The notes: generated by a model from the letters alone, not told the origin. A DNA stretch of 6,885 nucleotides from an uncultured Elusimicrobia bacterium (GCA_947168325.1 CAMVLN010000082.1:1-6885), one strand, 5' to 3'. Numbered from the stretch's first letter, positions 1-5,906 are shown. Numbers and translations: made by a program.

Positions 1-40
1 GATTGAGTTTTATAAAGTTAGTAGAGCTTTTATAAGTTAA
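1..40 (+). CDS. nusG: C-terminal end of transcription antitermination factor NusG (partial, tentative)
   Basis: The frame beginning at base 2 reads IEFYKVSRAFIS and stops with TAA at 38-40. NusG proteins end in a KOW-domain strand of the form ELDFSQVEK. The residues here align position by position (I/L, E/D, F/F, Y/S, K/Q, V/V, S/E, R/K), followed by a short extra tail. nusG is also the normal gene directly upstream of rplK, so position and residues agree. Only 12 codons are visible, so the call rests on a short match plus synteny. NusG binds RNA polymerase and promotes elongation and transcription-translation coupling. Confidence 0.5.
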   Translation, partial: IEFYKVSRAFIS

Positions 41-111
41 ATTTATTACCAATTTAGTTTTAGACTGTAAAATAAGTTTGAAAAGTAAGTTTTTCTATGA
101 ATTTATGTATT

Positions 112-131
112 AAAAAGTTTTGAAACTTTTT
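112..131 (+). other. Small hairpin just upstream of the rplK ribosome binding site
   Basis: Bases 112-120 (AAAAAGTTT) are the exact reverse complement of 123-131 (AAACTTTTT), with a two-base centre that would open to a four-base loop. The stem ends two bases before the rplK Shine-Dalgarno sequence AAGGGAG (133-139). It contains a single G-C pair, so it is weak. It could be a feeble terminator or attenuator between nusG and rplK, a processing site, or chance in AT-rich DNA. No L1-binding consensus is visible in this leader. A possible promoter is TTACCA (46-51), a 16-base spacer and TAAAAT (68-73), but this is weak evidence. Confidence 0.3.
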
Positions 132-147
132 TAAGGGAGATGTTAAG

Positions 148-579
148 ATGCCACCAAAGAAAATTAAGACACAAATTAAGTTGCAAATACCTGCAGGGGC
201 AGCGAATCCTGCACCACCGGTTGGACCAGCACTTGGACAACAAGGGGTAAATATAATGGATTTCTGTAAACAATTTAATGAAAGAACAAAAAAAATGGAG
301 CAGGGAATGGCTACACCAGTAGTTATTACTGTTTATGAAGATAGATCTTTTACATTTATAACAAAGATGCCTCCGGTTCCTGCTTTGATAAAAAAAGCTG
401 CAAAAGTTGCAAAAGCTTCAGGAGTTCCTAATAAGACTAAAGTTGGTTCTATTACAAAAACTCAAGTTGAAGAAATTGCAAAACAGAAGATGCCTGACTT
501 AAATGCTGTTGATTTAGAAGGTGCAAAATTGATGGTTGAAGGTACAGCAAAAAGTATGGGAATAGAAATAAAAAAATAG
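148..579 (+). CDS. rplK: 50S ribosomal protein L11
   Basis: L11 binds the GTPase-associated region of 23S rRNA (around nt 1051-1108 in E. coli numbering) at the base of the ribosomal stalk. There it supports the action of elongation factors and stringent-response sensing. The protein is 143 residues, close to the usual 141-142. The N-terminal domain carries the hallmark proline-rich stretch PAPPVGPALGQQGVNI at residues 21-36, the target region of thiostrepton-type antibiotics. The C-terminal RNA-binding domain has KMPDLNA (114-120) and the terminal motif EGTAKSMGI (131-139). The start is ATG 148, with AAGGGAG eight bases upstream. It follows the presumed nusG end by 107 bases, the standard gene order. 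The downstream gap to rplA is far longer than usual, so the two genes may be only partly co-transcribed. No missing residues or frameshift are seen. Confidence 0.98.
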   Translation: MPPKKIKTQIKLQIPAGAANPAPPVGPALGQQGVNIMDFCKQFNERTKKMEQGMATPVVITVYEDRSFTFITKMPPVPALIKKAAKVAKASGVPNKTKVGSITKTQVEEIAKQKMPDLNAVDLEGAKLMVEGTAKSMGIEIKK

Positions 580-861
580 GAAATTATGTTTGGCAGATTT
601 GAAAGTAACGATTACATTACATGTGAGAGTTTTTTGTAAAATTGAATATATTGAAATTTTGATGGTTTAGTAGATTTGTTTTATAAATATCTTTATATTT
701 TTTAAGTAGTTGGTGTTTTTTTAAAGGGATAAATATATCAGAGATTTTTAACTGTATTTTTTTGATTGAAAGTTTTAAATCTTATAATCTAATAAAAAGG
801 AAATTTTTTATTCTAAACTATAGAATGTAGACTTAAAATCGCAGAGTTAATTTTTTAATAA
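580..861 (+). other. Long rplK-rplA intergenic region without a recognisable gene
   Basis: About 280 bases of AT-rich DNA separate rplK from the L1 leader element. Between adjacent rplK and rplA genes the gap is commonly well under 100 bases. The longest start-to-stop reading I followed (ATG 586) is 17 codons and resembles nothing. No GC-containing hairpin followed by a T-run is present after rplK. The visible signals are a TATAAT hexamer (783-788) and a weak hairpin ATTCTA/TAGAAT (810-815 with 821-826, loop 816-820). The region may be the promoter and leader of rplA, or eroded DNA of a reducing genome. Confidence 0.6.
762..788 (+). promoter_or_regulatory. Possible promoter of rplA
   Basis: A perfect -10 hexamer TATAAT lies at 783-788. 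The best upstream partner is TTGATT (762-767), at a short 15-base spacing. TTTGAT (761-766) at 16 bases is an alternative. Transcription would begin near 795 and leave a leader of about 105 bases that includes the L1-binding element. The perfect -10 is suggestive, but such hexamers arise by chance in DNA this AT-rich and the spacing is not ideal. Confidence 0.4.
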
Positions 862-863
862 AA

Positions 864-895
864 GTGGGAGCTTAATAGCATTTGAACCACAGGAG
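864..895 (+). promoter_or_regulatory. Ribosomal protein L1 autoregulatory leader (23S rRNA mimic) with rplA Shine-Dalgarno
   Basis: GTGGGAGC (864-871) and GCATTTGAACCAC (878-890) fold into a short two-part hairpin. GTGG 864-867 pairs with CCAC 887-890, then there is an asymmetric internal loop (GA against ATTTGAA), then GC 870-871 pairs with GC 878-879 around a six-base loop. From memory, the L1-binding arm of E. coli 23S rRNA (helices 76-78) has GGTGGGAGGC on its 5' side and CCTTGAAATACCACC on its 3' side, so GTGGGAG, TTGAA and CCAC recur here in the same order. The Shine-Dalgarno AGGAG (891-895) begins on the base after the closing stem and is six bases from ATG 902. Excess L1 binding here would block rplA translation. 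In E. coli the L1 site is in the rplK leader instead. The pattern is direct; the regulation is inferred from known L1 feedback. Confidence 0.75.
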
Positions 896-901
896 ATTAA
901 A

Positions 902-1579
902 ATGTCAAAAAGATTTAAAGAAACAGAAAAGTTAGTAGATTCAAGTAAGTTTTATTCGGTGGAAGAAGCTGTTGATTTAGTGAAAAAAACGGCAAAAGCA
1001 AAATTTGATGAGTCTGTAGAGATTCATATTCGATTAGGTATAGATCCAAAACAAAGCGATCAGATAGTCAGAGGTACAGTTTTATTACCAAATGGTATTG
1101 GCAAAACAAGAAGTGTTGTTGTAATTGCTAAAGGTGAAAAACAAATTGAAGCTGAAAAAGCTGGTGCAGATAAAGTTGGTTCAACAGATATAGTTGAAGA
1201 AATTTCAAAGGGTTGGTTAGGTTTTGATGTTTTAGTTGCTACACCAGATTGTATGAAAGATTTAAGTAAGGTTGCAAAGATATTAGGTCCTAAAGGTTTA
1301 ATGCCAAACCCAAAATCAGGGACAGTTACTTTTGATATAGGAAAAACTGTTCAGGAATTGAAAAAAGGTAAGGTTGCATACAAAAATGATTCTTTTGGAA
1401 TAATTCATTGTTTAGTAGGAAAAGTATCTTTTGAAAAAGAAAAATTAGTAGAGAATATAAAAACTTTAGTTGCGGTGATTCAAAAAGCAAAACCTTCGTC
1501 AGCTAAGGGTCAGTATATAAAAAGTATTTCAATTTCATCAACAATGGGTCATGGAATATATGTAGATTCGAAAATATAA
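902..1579 (+). CDS. rplA: 50S ribosomal protein L1
   Basis: L1 forms the mobile L1 stalk of the large subunit, guides deacylated tRNA out of the E site, and represses its own mRNA. The protein has 225 residues, slightly shorter than the usual 229-234. The family signature VATPDCMKDLSKVAKILGPK runs from residue 112 and continues into GLMPNPKSGTV (132-142) in domain II. Domain I is split between the N- and C-terminal parts. F35 in KFDESVEI and the T214-M215-G216 triad near the C-terminus match residues known to contact RNA in L1. The tail reads TMGHGIYVD where TMGPGxxVD is common, so H217 replaces a usual proline. The start is ATG 902, six bases after AGGAG. The upstream RNA mimic indicates feedback control. 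A hairpin terminator follows, so rplJ and rplL are not in this transcript. Confidence 0.98.
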   Translation: MSKRFKETEKLVDSSKFYSVEEAVDLVKKTAKAKFDESVEIHIRLGIDPKQSDQIVRGTVLLPNGIGKTRSVVVIAKGEKQIEAEKAGADKVGSTDIVEEISKGWLGFDVLVATPDCMKDLSKVAKILGPKGLMPNPKSGTVTFDIGKTVQELKKGKVAYKNDSFGIIHCLVGKVSFEKEKLVENIKTLVAVIQKAKPSSAKGQYIKSISISSTMGHGIYVDSKI

Positions 1580-1600
1580 TTTTGTAAAAGAAATACTATG

Positions 1601-1638
1601 AAAACAAGAAGAATATCTAAATTGCTCTTCTTGTTTTT
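1601..1638 (+). terminator. Rho-independent terminator after rplA
   Basis: Bases 1601-1612 (AAAACAAGAAGA) and 1626-1637 (TCTTCTTGTTTT) form a perfect 12-bp stem around a 13-base loop. A five-T run (1634-1638) forms the 3' flank, and weak outer pairing may extend the stem. It starts 21 bases after the rplA stop and ends 31 bases before argF. Because A-rich DNA precedes the stem, it could also act on the opposite strand. No good separate promoter for argF is seen between this hairpin and ATG 1670, so argF may depend on read-through or on a promoter overlapping the hairpin. Confidence 0.85.
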
Positions 1639-1669
1639 ATGTTTTAAAAGAAAGTTGTAAGAGTGTATT

Positions 1670-2599
1670 ATGAAGAAAGTAAAAAATATTTTATCAATAT
1701 ATGATTTAACTTCTAAAGAGATTTGGGCAATTATTCAATCTGCAATAAAGTTAAAAAAACAGAAAAAATCAAAATTTCAATTAAAAGGTAAGACAATAGG
1801 TCTTATATTTGAAAAACCATCAACAAGAACAATGGTTTCTTTTTCTGTCGCGATGTGTCAAGAAGATGGGACTCCTTTGGTTTTAGATTTAAAAAAATTG
1901 CAAACGACAAGAGGAGAATCTATTTATGATACAGCAAAGGTTTTATCAAGATATTTGGATGCTATAATTATAAGAGCTTTTAAACACAGTTCCATAGAAG
2001 AATTTGCTAAATATTCGTCAAAACCAGTAATAAATGCCTTAACAGATTTAGAGCATCCATTGCAAATATTAGCAGATTTAATGACTATAATAGAAAAGTA
2101 TAAAATAAAAAATTTGAAAGAACTATGTAAATTAAAAATTTCTTTTGTTGGTGATGCTAATAATGTTGCAAATTCATGGCTTGCAGTGTCAGCTGTATTA
2201 GGACTTAATTTTTTATTGTTGGGACCTAATAATTATGCACCTAAAAAAGAACTTTTAGAAAAGGCTTTACGAATTGGTAAAAAAACTAAAGCAAATATAA
2301 ATATAAGTAATGATATAGAAGATATTAAAAGATCAGATGTTGTTTATACTGATGTATGGATTTCTATGGGTGAGGAAAAAGAATCTGTAGAAAGGCATAA
2401 AGCTTTTTTAAAATATCAAGTTAATGATAACTTATTATCAAAAGCAAATAAAAATTGTATAGTTTTACATTGTCTTCCAGCAGTAAGAGGAGAAGAAATA
2501 ACAGCAAGTGTTATGCAAAAACAAGAAGATAATATTTTTGAAGAAGCAGAGAATAGATTACATATTCACAAAGCAACAATGATTTATTTAATTAAATAA
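1670..2599 (+). CDS. argF: Ornithine carbamoyltransferase
   Basis: This cytoplasmic enzyme transfers the carbamoyl group of carbamoyl phosphate to ornithine, giving citrulline in arginine synthesis. It has 309 residues, within the normal range. The carbamoyl-phosphate domain shows FEKPSTRT (47-54), RGES (81-84), IRAF (101-104) and HPLQILAD (129-136). The ornithine domain shows GDANNVANSW (161-170), DVWISMG (228-234, the SMG loop that separates it from aspartate carbamoyltransferase) and HCLPAVRGEEI (267-277) with catalytic C268. Substitutions are visible: the usual STRTRxSFE reads STRTMVSFS (M55 for R, S59 for E), and HPCQ reads HPLQ. Core phosphate-binding and catalytic residues are kept, so activity is likely. 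The start is ATG 1670 with only a weak AAGAG upstream. No other arginine gene is adjacent, and its position after rplA is unusual. An anabolic role is assumed, since nothing nearby suggests arginine catabolism. Confidence 0.94.
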   Translation: MKKVKNILSIYDLTSKEIWAIIQSAIKLKKQKKSKFQLKGKTIGLIFEKPSTRTMVSFSVAMCQEDGTPLVLDLKKLQTTRGESIYDTAKVLSRYLDAIIIRAFKHSSIEEFAKYSSKPVINALTDLEHPLQILADLMTIIEKYKIKNLKELCKLKISFVGDANNVANSWLAVSAVLGLNFLLLGPNNYAPKKELLEKALRIGKKTKANINISNDIEDIKRSDVVYTDVWISMGEEKESVERHKAFLKYQVNDNLLSKANKNCIVLHCLPAVRGEEITASVMQKQEDNIFEEAENRLHIHKATMIYLIK

Positions 2600-2601
2600 A
2601 T
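2582..2601. repeat. Perfect 20-bp AT palindrome across the argF stop codon
   Basis: Bases 2582-2591 (ATTTATTTAA) are the exact reverse complement of 2592-2601, covering the last five argF codons and the TAA. AAAAATTTTTT follows at 2604-2614. With no G-C pairs it would be a weak RNA hairpin. It may act as an AT-only transcription end for argF, since no better terminator is seen before nrdR, or it may be a coincidence of composition. Confidence 0.3.
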
Positions 2602-2774
2602 TTAAAAATTTTTTAGTATATTCTTTTTTATATATTTCCCATTTAATAATTTAATTTTTTGTTATACTTTTTATCAATATGTTTTTGATAAAGATTTTTT
2701 TCAAAAACTACGGTGAATTGTTAACTTATACATTAACATTAGTATTCAAATATGTACTGACCTTCTGTAGTTTC

Positions 2775-2803
2775 TTGATATATCAATATATATATTGTAA
2801 TAT
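2775..2803 (+). promoter_or_regulatory. Promoter of the nrdR-nrdJ operon
   Basis: TTGATA (2775-2780, five of six to TTGACA) is followed by a 17-base spacer and TAATAT (2798-2803, four of six to TATAAT). Initiation would be near 2810, with a leader of about 60 bases to nrdR. The -35 is itself half of the palindrome TTGATATATCAA (2775-2786), which overlaps the NrdR-box-like palindrome in the spacer. Ideal spacing and the matching operator position raise confidence above that of the hexamers alone. Confidence 0.55.
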
Positions 2804-2830
2804 TTTTAAAATATACAATATATGGTATTT
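2783..2830 (+). promoter_or_regulatory. Tandem NrdR boxes (operator) in front of nrdR-nrdJ
   Basis: The recalled NrdR-box consensus is ACACWATATATWGTGT, normally in pairs with about 15-16 bp between boxes. Box 1 (2783-2798, TCAATATATATATTGT) agrees at 13 of 16 positions and contains the perfect 14-bp palindrome CAATATATATATTG (2784-2797). Box 2 (2815-2830, ACAATATATGGTATTT) agrees at 11 of 16, mainly in its left half. The gap is exactly 16 bp, placing the two on the same helix face. Box 1 fills the promoter spacer and box 2 lies just past the predicted start, as expected for repression. AT-rich consensus matches are cheap here, so the spacing and context carry much of the weight. Confidence 0.6.
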
Positions 2831-2869
2831 TGTTCGTTCGCTTTACTATAGGAAAAAGAGGTTTTTATT

Positions 2870-3343
2870 ATGAAATGTCCTTTTTGTGGTAGTTTTGATG
2901 GTCAAGTTTTGGATTCTAGACCTATAGAACATACCTCATCTATTAGAAGAAGAAGGCAATGTAATCAATGTAAAAAAAGATATACTACTTATGAACGACC
3001 AGAAGAAGTTACACTTATGGTTGTAAAATCTGATAGTAGAAGAGAGCCTTTTGATAGAAAAAAATTATGGAATGCAGTTTCTAGAGCTTGTGTAAAAAGA
3101 CCTGTTTCTACGGAAACGATAGAAAAAATTGTATCAGAGGTTGAAACAGAAATAAGAGACTATATTATGGAAGTGCCATCTACGGTAATAGGGCAAAAAA
3201 TATTGCAAAAGCTACTAGATATAGATATTGTAGCATATATTAGATTTATTTCAGTGTACAATAATTTTGCAGATTTAAATGATTTTATGACAGAATTAAA
3301 GAAAATAAAAAAAGAACAAGATAAAAAAATAAAACAAGTATAA
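2870..3343 (+). CDS. nrdR: Transcriptional repressor NrdR
   Basis: NrdR senses ATP/dATP and represses ribonucleotide reductase operons by binding paired NrdR boxes. The protein is 157 residues, typical for the family. An N-terminal zinc ribbon uses C3, C6, C31 and C34 (MKCPFCGS and RRRRQCNQCKKRYTTYER). The ATP-cone follows from about residue 49 to 139, with the nucleotide-binding stretch VVKSDSRREPFDRKKL (51-66) and the conserved end AYIRFISVYNNFADLNDF (122-139). A lysine-rich tail (144-155) closes it. The start is ATG 2870 with AGAGG (2857-2861) eight bases upstream. It leads an operon with nrdJ, whose start is 18 bases past its stop. The boxes upstream suggest autoregulation, so repressor and reductase would be shut off together when dATP is high. 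Confidence 0.97.
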   Translation: MKCPFCGSFDGQVLDSRPIEHTSSIRRRRQCNQCKKRYTTYERPEEVTLMVVKSDSRREPFDRKKLWNAVSRACVKRPVSTETIEKIVSEVETEIRDYIMEVPSTVIGQKILQKLLDIDIVAYIRFISVYNNFADLNDFMTELKKIKKEQDKKIKQV

Positions 3344-3361
3344 TATGGAGGATAAATATAA

Positions 3362-5683
3362 ATGCAAACATTAAAGGAAAAGCTATTAGATAAAATTAAG
3401 CCAACTCTAAACGAAAATGCAATGAAAGTTCTATCAAAAAGATACCTAAAGAAAGACAGTGATGGTAATCCTATAGAAAAGGCAGAGGATTTATTTTTTA
3501 GAGTTGCTGAAAATATTGCACAGGCAGATAAAATTTATGGTGAAGATTCTAATTTAGATAAAACTATAGAAGAGTTTTATACAATGATGGCCAATTTAGA
3601 TTTCTTACCTAATTCGCCTACATTAATGAATGCAGGAAGGCCATTGCAACAGCTTTCGGCTTGTTTTGTGTTGCCTGTAGAAGATTCAATGGAATCAATA
3701 TTTGAAACATTAAAACATACAGCTTTAATTCATAAATCAGGTGGGGGAACTGGTTTTTCTTTTTCAAGATTAAGACCTTCTAACGATACGGTAAAATCTA
3801 CAAATGGGGTATCTTCTGGTCCGGTATCATTTATGCAAGTATTTAATGCAGCTACAGAAGCGATAAAACAAGGTGGAACTAGAAGAGGGGCAAATATGGG
3901 AATACTTAGAATTGACCACCCAGATATAATGAAATTTATTACCTGTAAAGATGTTAGCACACAACTTACAAATTTCAATATATCAGTTGCTTTAACAAAA
4001 GAGTTTATGAATGCGGTTGAGGACGATGAAGATTATAATTTATATAATCCAAGAACAAAAGAAGCTGTAGGAAAACTAAATGCAAGGGAAGTTTTTGACA
4101 AAATAGTTGAACAGGCATGGAAAAATGGTGAACCTGGAATAGTTTTTATAGATAGAATGAATGAATACAATCCTACACCAGATATTGGAACAATAGAATC
4201 AACAAATCCTTGTGGAGAACAGCCACTCCTTCCTTATGAAGCTTGCAATTTGGGCTCTATAAATTTATCACATTTTGTAAAGAACGGTAAAATTGAATGG
4301 AAGAGATTAGAAACTGTGGTTAAATCAGCGGTTCATTTTTTAGATAATGTTATAGATATGAATAATTATCCAATTACAAAAATTGCTGAAACAACAAGAG
4401 CAAACAGAAAAATAGGTTTAGGTGTTATGGGTTGGGCAGATATGTTGTTCCAATTAAAAATGCCTTATAATTCACCAGATGCTGTGTTATTAGCAGAAAA
4501 AGTAATGTCTTTTATTGAAGAAAAATCACATAAAGCTTCTGAAGAAATTGCATTAAATAGAGGGGCTTTTCCTAATTTTAAACAAAGTATATATAAAGAT
4601 AGAAATCCTATTAGAAATGCAACAACAACAACAATTGCACCTACAGGAACTATTGGTATTATTGCAAATGCTTCAGGCGGGGTAGAGCCGATGTTTGCTT
4701 TGGTTTATAAAAGAGCAAATTGTTTAGATAAAGCAGAAATGTTTATTATCAATCCTTATTTTGAAAAGGCAATAAAAGATGCAGGTGTTTATTCGGAAGA
4801 TTTGATGGCAAAAATAGCACAAGAAGGAACAATACAACACATTAAAGAAATTCCTAAAAAAATAAAAAGAGTATTTGTTACTGCTCATGATATTTTACCT
4901 GAGGACCATATTAGAATGCAAGCAGCATTTCAAAAATATACGGATAATGCTGTTTCAAAAACAGTAAATTTTGCACACAATGCGACAAAGGAAGATGTAA
5001 GTAAAGCATATATGTTATCTTACAAGTTAGGTTGTAAAGGAGTGACTGTTTACAGAGATGGTTCTAGGGAAGACCAAGTATTAGTTTCAGCAAATTCTAC
5101 TCCCAATAAAAAAGAACAAGCAGATATTTCTGCTCTTCCTGTAAAAAGAGAAAGAATTAGACCTAAAAAAATTACTGGCTCTACATTGTTAATGCATACA
5201 GGTTGTGGAAAAATGTATGTTACAATTAACGAGGATAATGAAGGAGTTTTTGAAATATTTACACAGCTTGGAAAATCTGGTGGATGTCAGGCAACACAAT
5301 CAGAAGCTATAGCAAGACTTATATCTTTAGCATTAAGATCTAGAATAGACACAGCAAGAATAATTGATCAATTAAAAGGTATAAGATGTCCATCCCCAAC
5401 ACTTACAGAAAATGGGGCAATATTGTCTTGCCCAGATGCAATAGCAAAAGCTCTAGAAGCTTATATTTCTGAAAAAAACGAACCAAATTTGTTTGAGAAT
5501 AAAACAAATATAACAACACAAACAATAGCAAAAAATAGTGAAGAGAAAGTTAAAAAATATAAACCTGTCCCTTCAGGGAACAGTGAAGGAGCATGTAGAC
5601 AATGCCCAGAATGTGGAGAGATGTTAGAGTTTTCAGAAGGATGTGTAATTTGTCATTCTTGTGGATATTCAAAATGTTTTTGA
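3362..5683 (+). CDS. nrdJ: Adenosylcobalamin-dependent (class II) ribonucleoside-diphosphate reductase
   Basis: This enzyme makes deoxyribonucleotides by radical chemistry started from coenzyme B12, with or without oxygen. It has 773 residues. The catalytic barrel runs from about 80 to 570: SPTLMNAG (85-92), C101 in LSACFVLP, GGTRRGAN (171-178), NPCGE (282-286), C295 in YEACNLGSINL, NRKIGLGVMGWADML (348-362) and ATTTTIAPTGTIG (420-432). By comparison with Thermotoga NrdJ, C284 is the thiyl-radical cysteine, N282 and E286 its partners, and C101/C295 the reducible pair. A TSCPD-type domain (about 605-700: GSTLLMHTGCGKMYV, GGCQATQSEAIARL) follows a linker, then a low-complexity stretch. The tail holds seven cysteines at 745, 748, 751, 761, 764, 767 and 772 (CPECG, CVICHSCGYSKC), probably a metal-binding ribbon and/or the redox shuttle. 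No ATP-cone is evident at the short N-terminus. GGAGG (3347-3351) precedes ATG 3362. The gene follows nrdR in one transcript. Confidence 0.97.
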   Translation: MQTLKEKLLDKIKPTLNENAMKVLSKRYLKKDSDGNPIEKAEDLFFRVAENIAQADKIYGEDSNLDKTIEEFYTMMANLDFLPNSPTLMNAGRPLQQLSACFVLPVEDSMESIFETLKHTALIHKSGGGTGFSFSRLRPSNDTVKSTNGVSSGPVSFMQVFNAATEAIKQGGTRRGANMGILRIDHPDIMKFITCKDVSTQLTNFNISVALTKEFMNAVEDDEDYNLYNPRTKEAVGKLNAREVFDKIVEQAWKNGEPGIVFIDRMNEYNPTPDIGTIESTNPCGEQPLLPYEACNLGSINLSHFVKNGKIEWKRLETVVKSAVHFLDNVIDMNNYPITKIAETTRANRKIGLGVMGWADMLFQLKMPYNSPDAVLLAEKVMSFIEEKSHKASEEIALNRGAFPNFKQSIYKDRNPIRNATTTTIAPTGTIGIIANASGGVEPMFALVYKRANCLDKAEMFIINPYFEKAIKDAGVYSEDLMAKIAQEGTIQHIKEIPKKIKRVFVTAHDILPEDHIRMQAAFQKYTDNAVSKTVNFAHNATKEDVSKAYMLSYKLGCKGVTVYRDGSREDQVLVSANSTPNKKEQADISALPVKRERIRPKKITGSTLLMHTGCGKMYVTINEDNEGVFEIFTQLGKSGGCQATQSEAIARLISLALRSRIDTARIIDQLKGIRCPSPTLTENGAILSCPDAIAKALEAYISEKNEPNLFENKTNITTQTIAKNSEEKVKKYKPVPSGNSEGACRQCPECGEMLEFSEGCVICHSCGYSKCF

Positions 5684-5736
5684 ATTTAAAAGATGGAAAA
5701 TTATAGAGAAGTATAGTTTTTAAATATTTGAAAATT

Positions 5737-5774
5737 AGTTATAGCAAAACATAATTAGTATAACTTAAATTTTT
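5737..5774 (+). terminator. Weak candidate terminator after nrdJ
   Basis: AGTTATA (5737-5743) pairs with TATAACT (5759-5765) as a 7-bp stem with a 15-base loop, and a T-run follows at 5770-5774. The stem has one G-C pair and is separated from the T-run by four bases, so it is a poor intrinsic terminator. It is the best I see between nrdJ and the next promoter. A nearby AT-only palindrome (5800-5813) is no more convincing. Confidence 0.25.
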
Positions 5775-5824
5775 AATTTGTTTTTGTGAATCAAGAAATA
5801 TAAAAATTTTTATTAGAATTTTTG

Positions 5825-5855
5825 TTGACTTTATTTATAAATTATGAATTATATA
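5825..5855 (+). promoter_or_regulatory. Promoter of the TIGR03546/TIGR03545-like pair
   Basis: TTGACT (5825-5830, five of six to TTGACA) is followed by the AT-rich -10 candidates TTATAT (5849-5854, spacer 18) or TATATA (5850-5855, spacer 19). Initiation would be around 5861. The short leader would then begin with a small imperfect hairpin, GATAAGT (5861-5867) with ACTCATC (5872-5878) around loop TCGT. It also contains the palindrome AAACTAGTTT (5882-5891). The -35 is the best in the window, which supports a new transcription unit starting after nrdJ. Confidence 0.55.
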
Positions 5856-5906
5856 TATTAGATAAGTTCGTACTCATCTACAAACTAGTTTTTATGAGGA
5901 GTTAGT

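Noticed and set aside
586..639. Short open frame (17 codons) after rplK
   Set aside because: No ribosome binding site and no recognisable peptide; too short to support.
580..860. Possible tRNA or structured RNA gene in the rplK-rplA gap
   Set aside because: No cloverleaf arms, no TTCRA-type T-loop and no GC-rich stems; only weak AT hairpins are seen.
1640..1669. A separate argF promoter between the terminator and the start codon
   Set aside because: No -35/-10 pair with reasonable spacing fits in this space without overlapping the terminator stem; the matches found were poor.
2600..2869. Cobalamin riboswitch upstream of the B12-dependent reductase
   Set aside because: The available leader is only about 60 bases and AT-rich, and I see no B12-box-like sequence. 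A B12 riboswitch would also be expected on B12-independent isozymes, not on this one.
2679..2873. A 64-codon open frame before nrdR, hydrophobic and overlapping the nrdR start as ATGA
   Set aside because: There is no ribosome binding site before its ATG, the composition is what AT-rich DNA gives (F/Y/I/K/L), and it covers the nrdR promoter and NrdR boxes. The overlap with ATGA looks coincidental.
3730..3978. An 82-codon open frame on the minus strand inside nrdJ
   Set aside because: It lies wholly within the conserved catalytic core of nrdJ, resembles no family, and is best explained as the antisense shadow of that gene.
5800..5813. Perfect 14-bp palindrome ATAAAAATTTTTAT
   Set aside because: It consists only of A and T, has no loop that would form a stable RNA hairpin, and is of a kind expected by chance at this composition.
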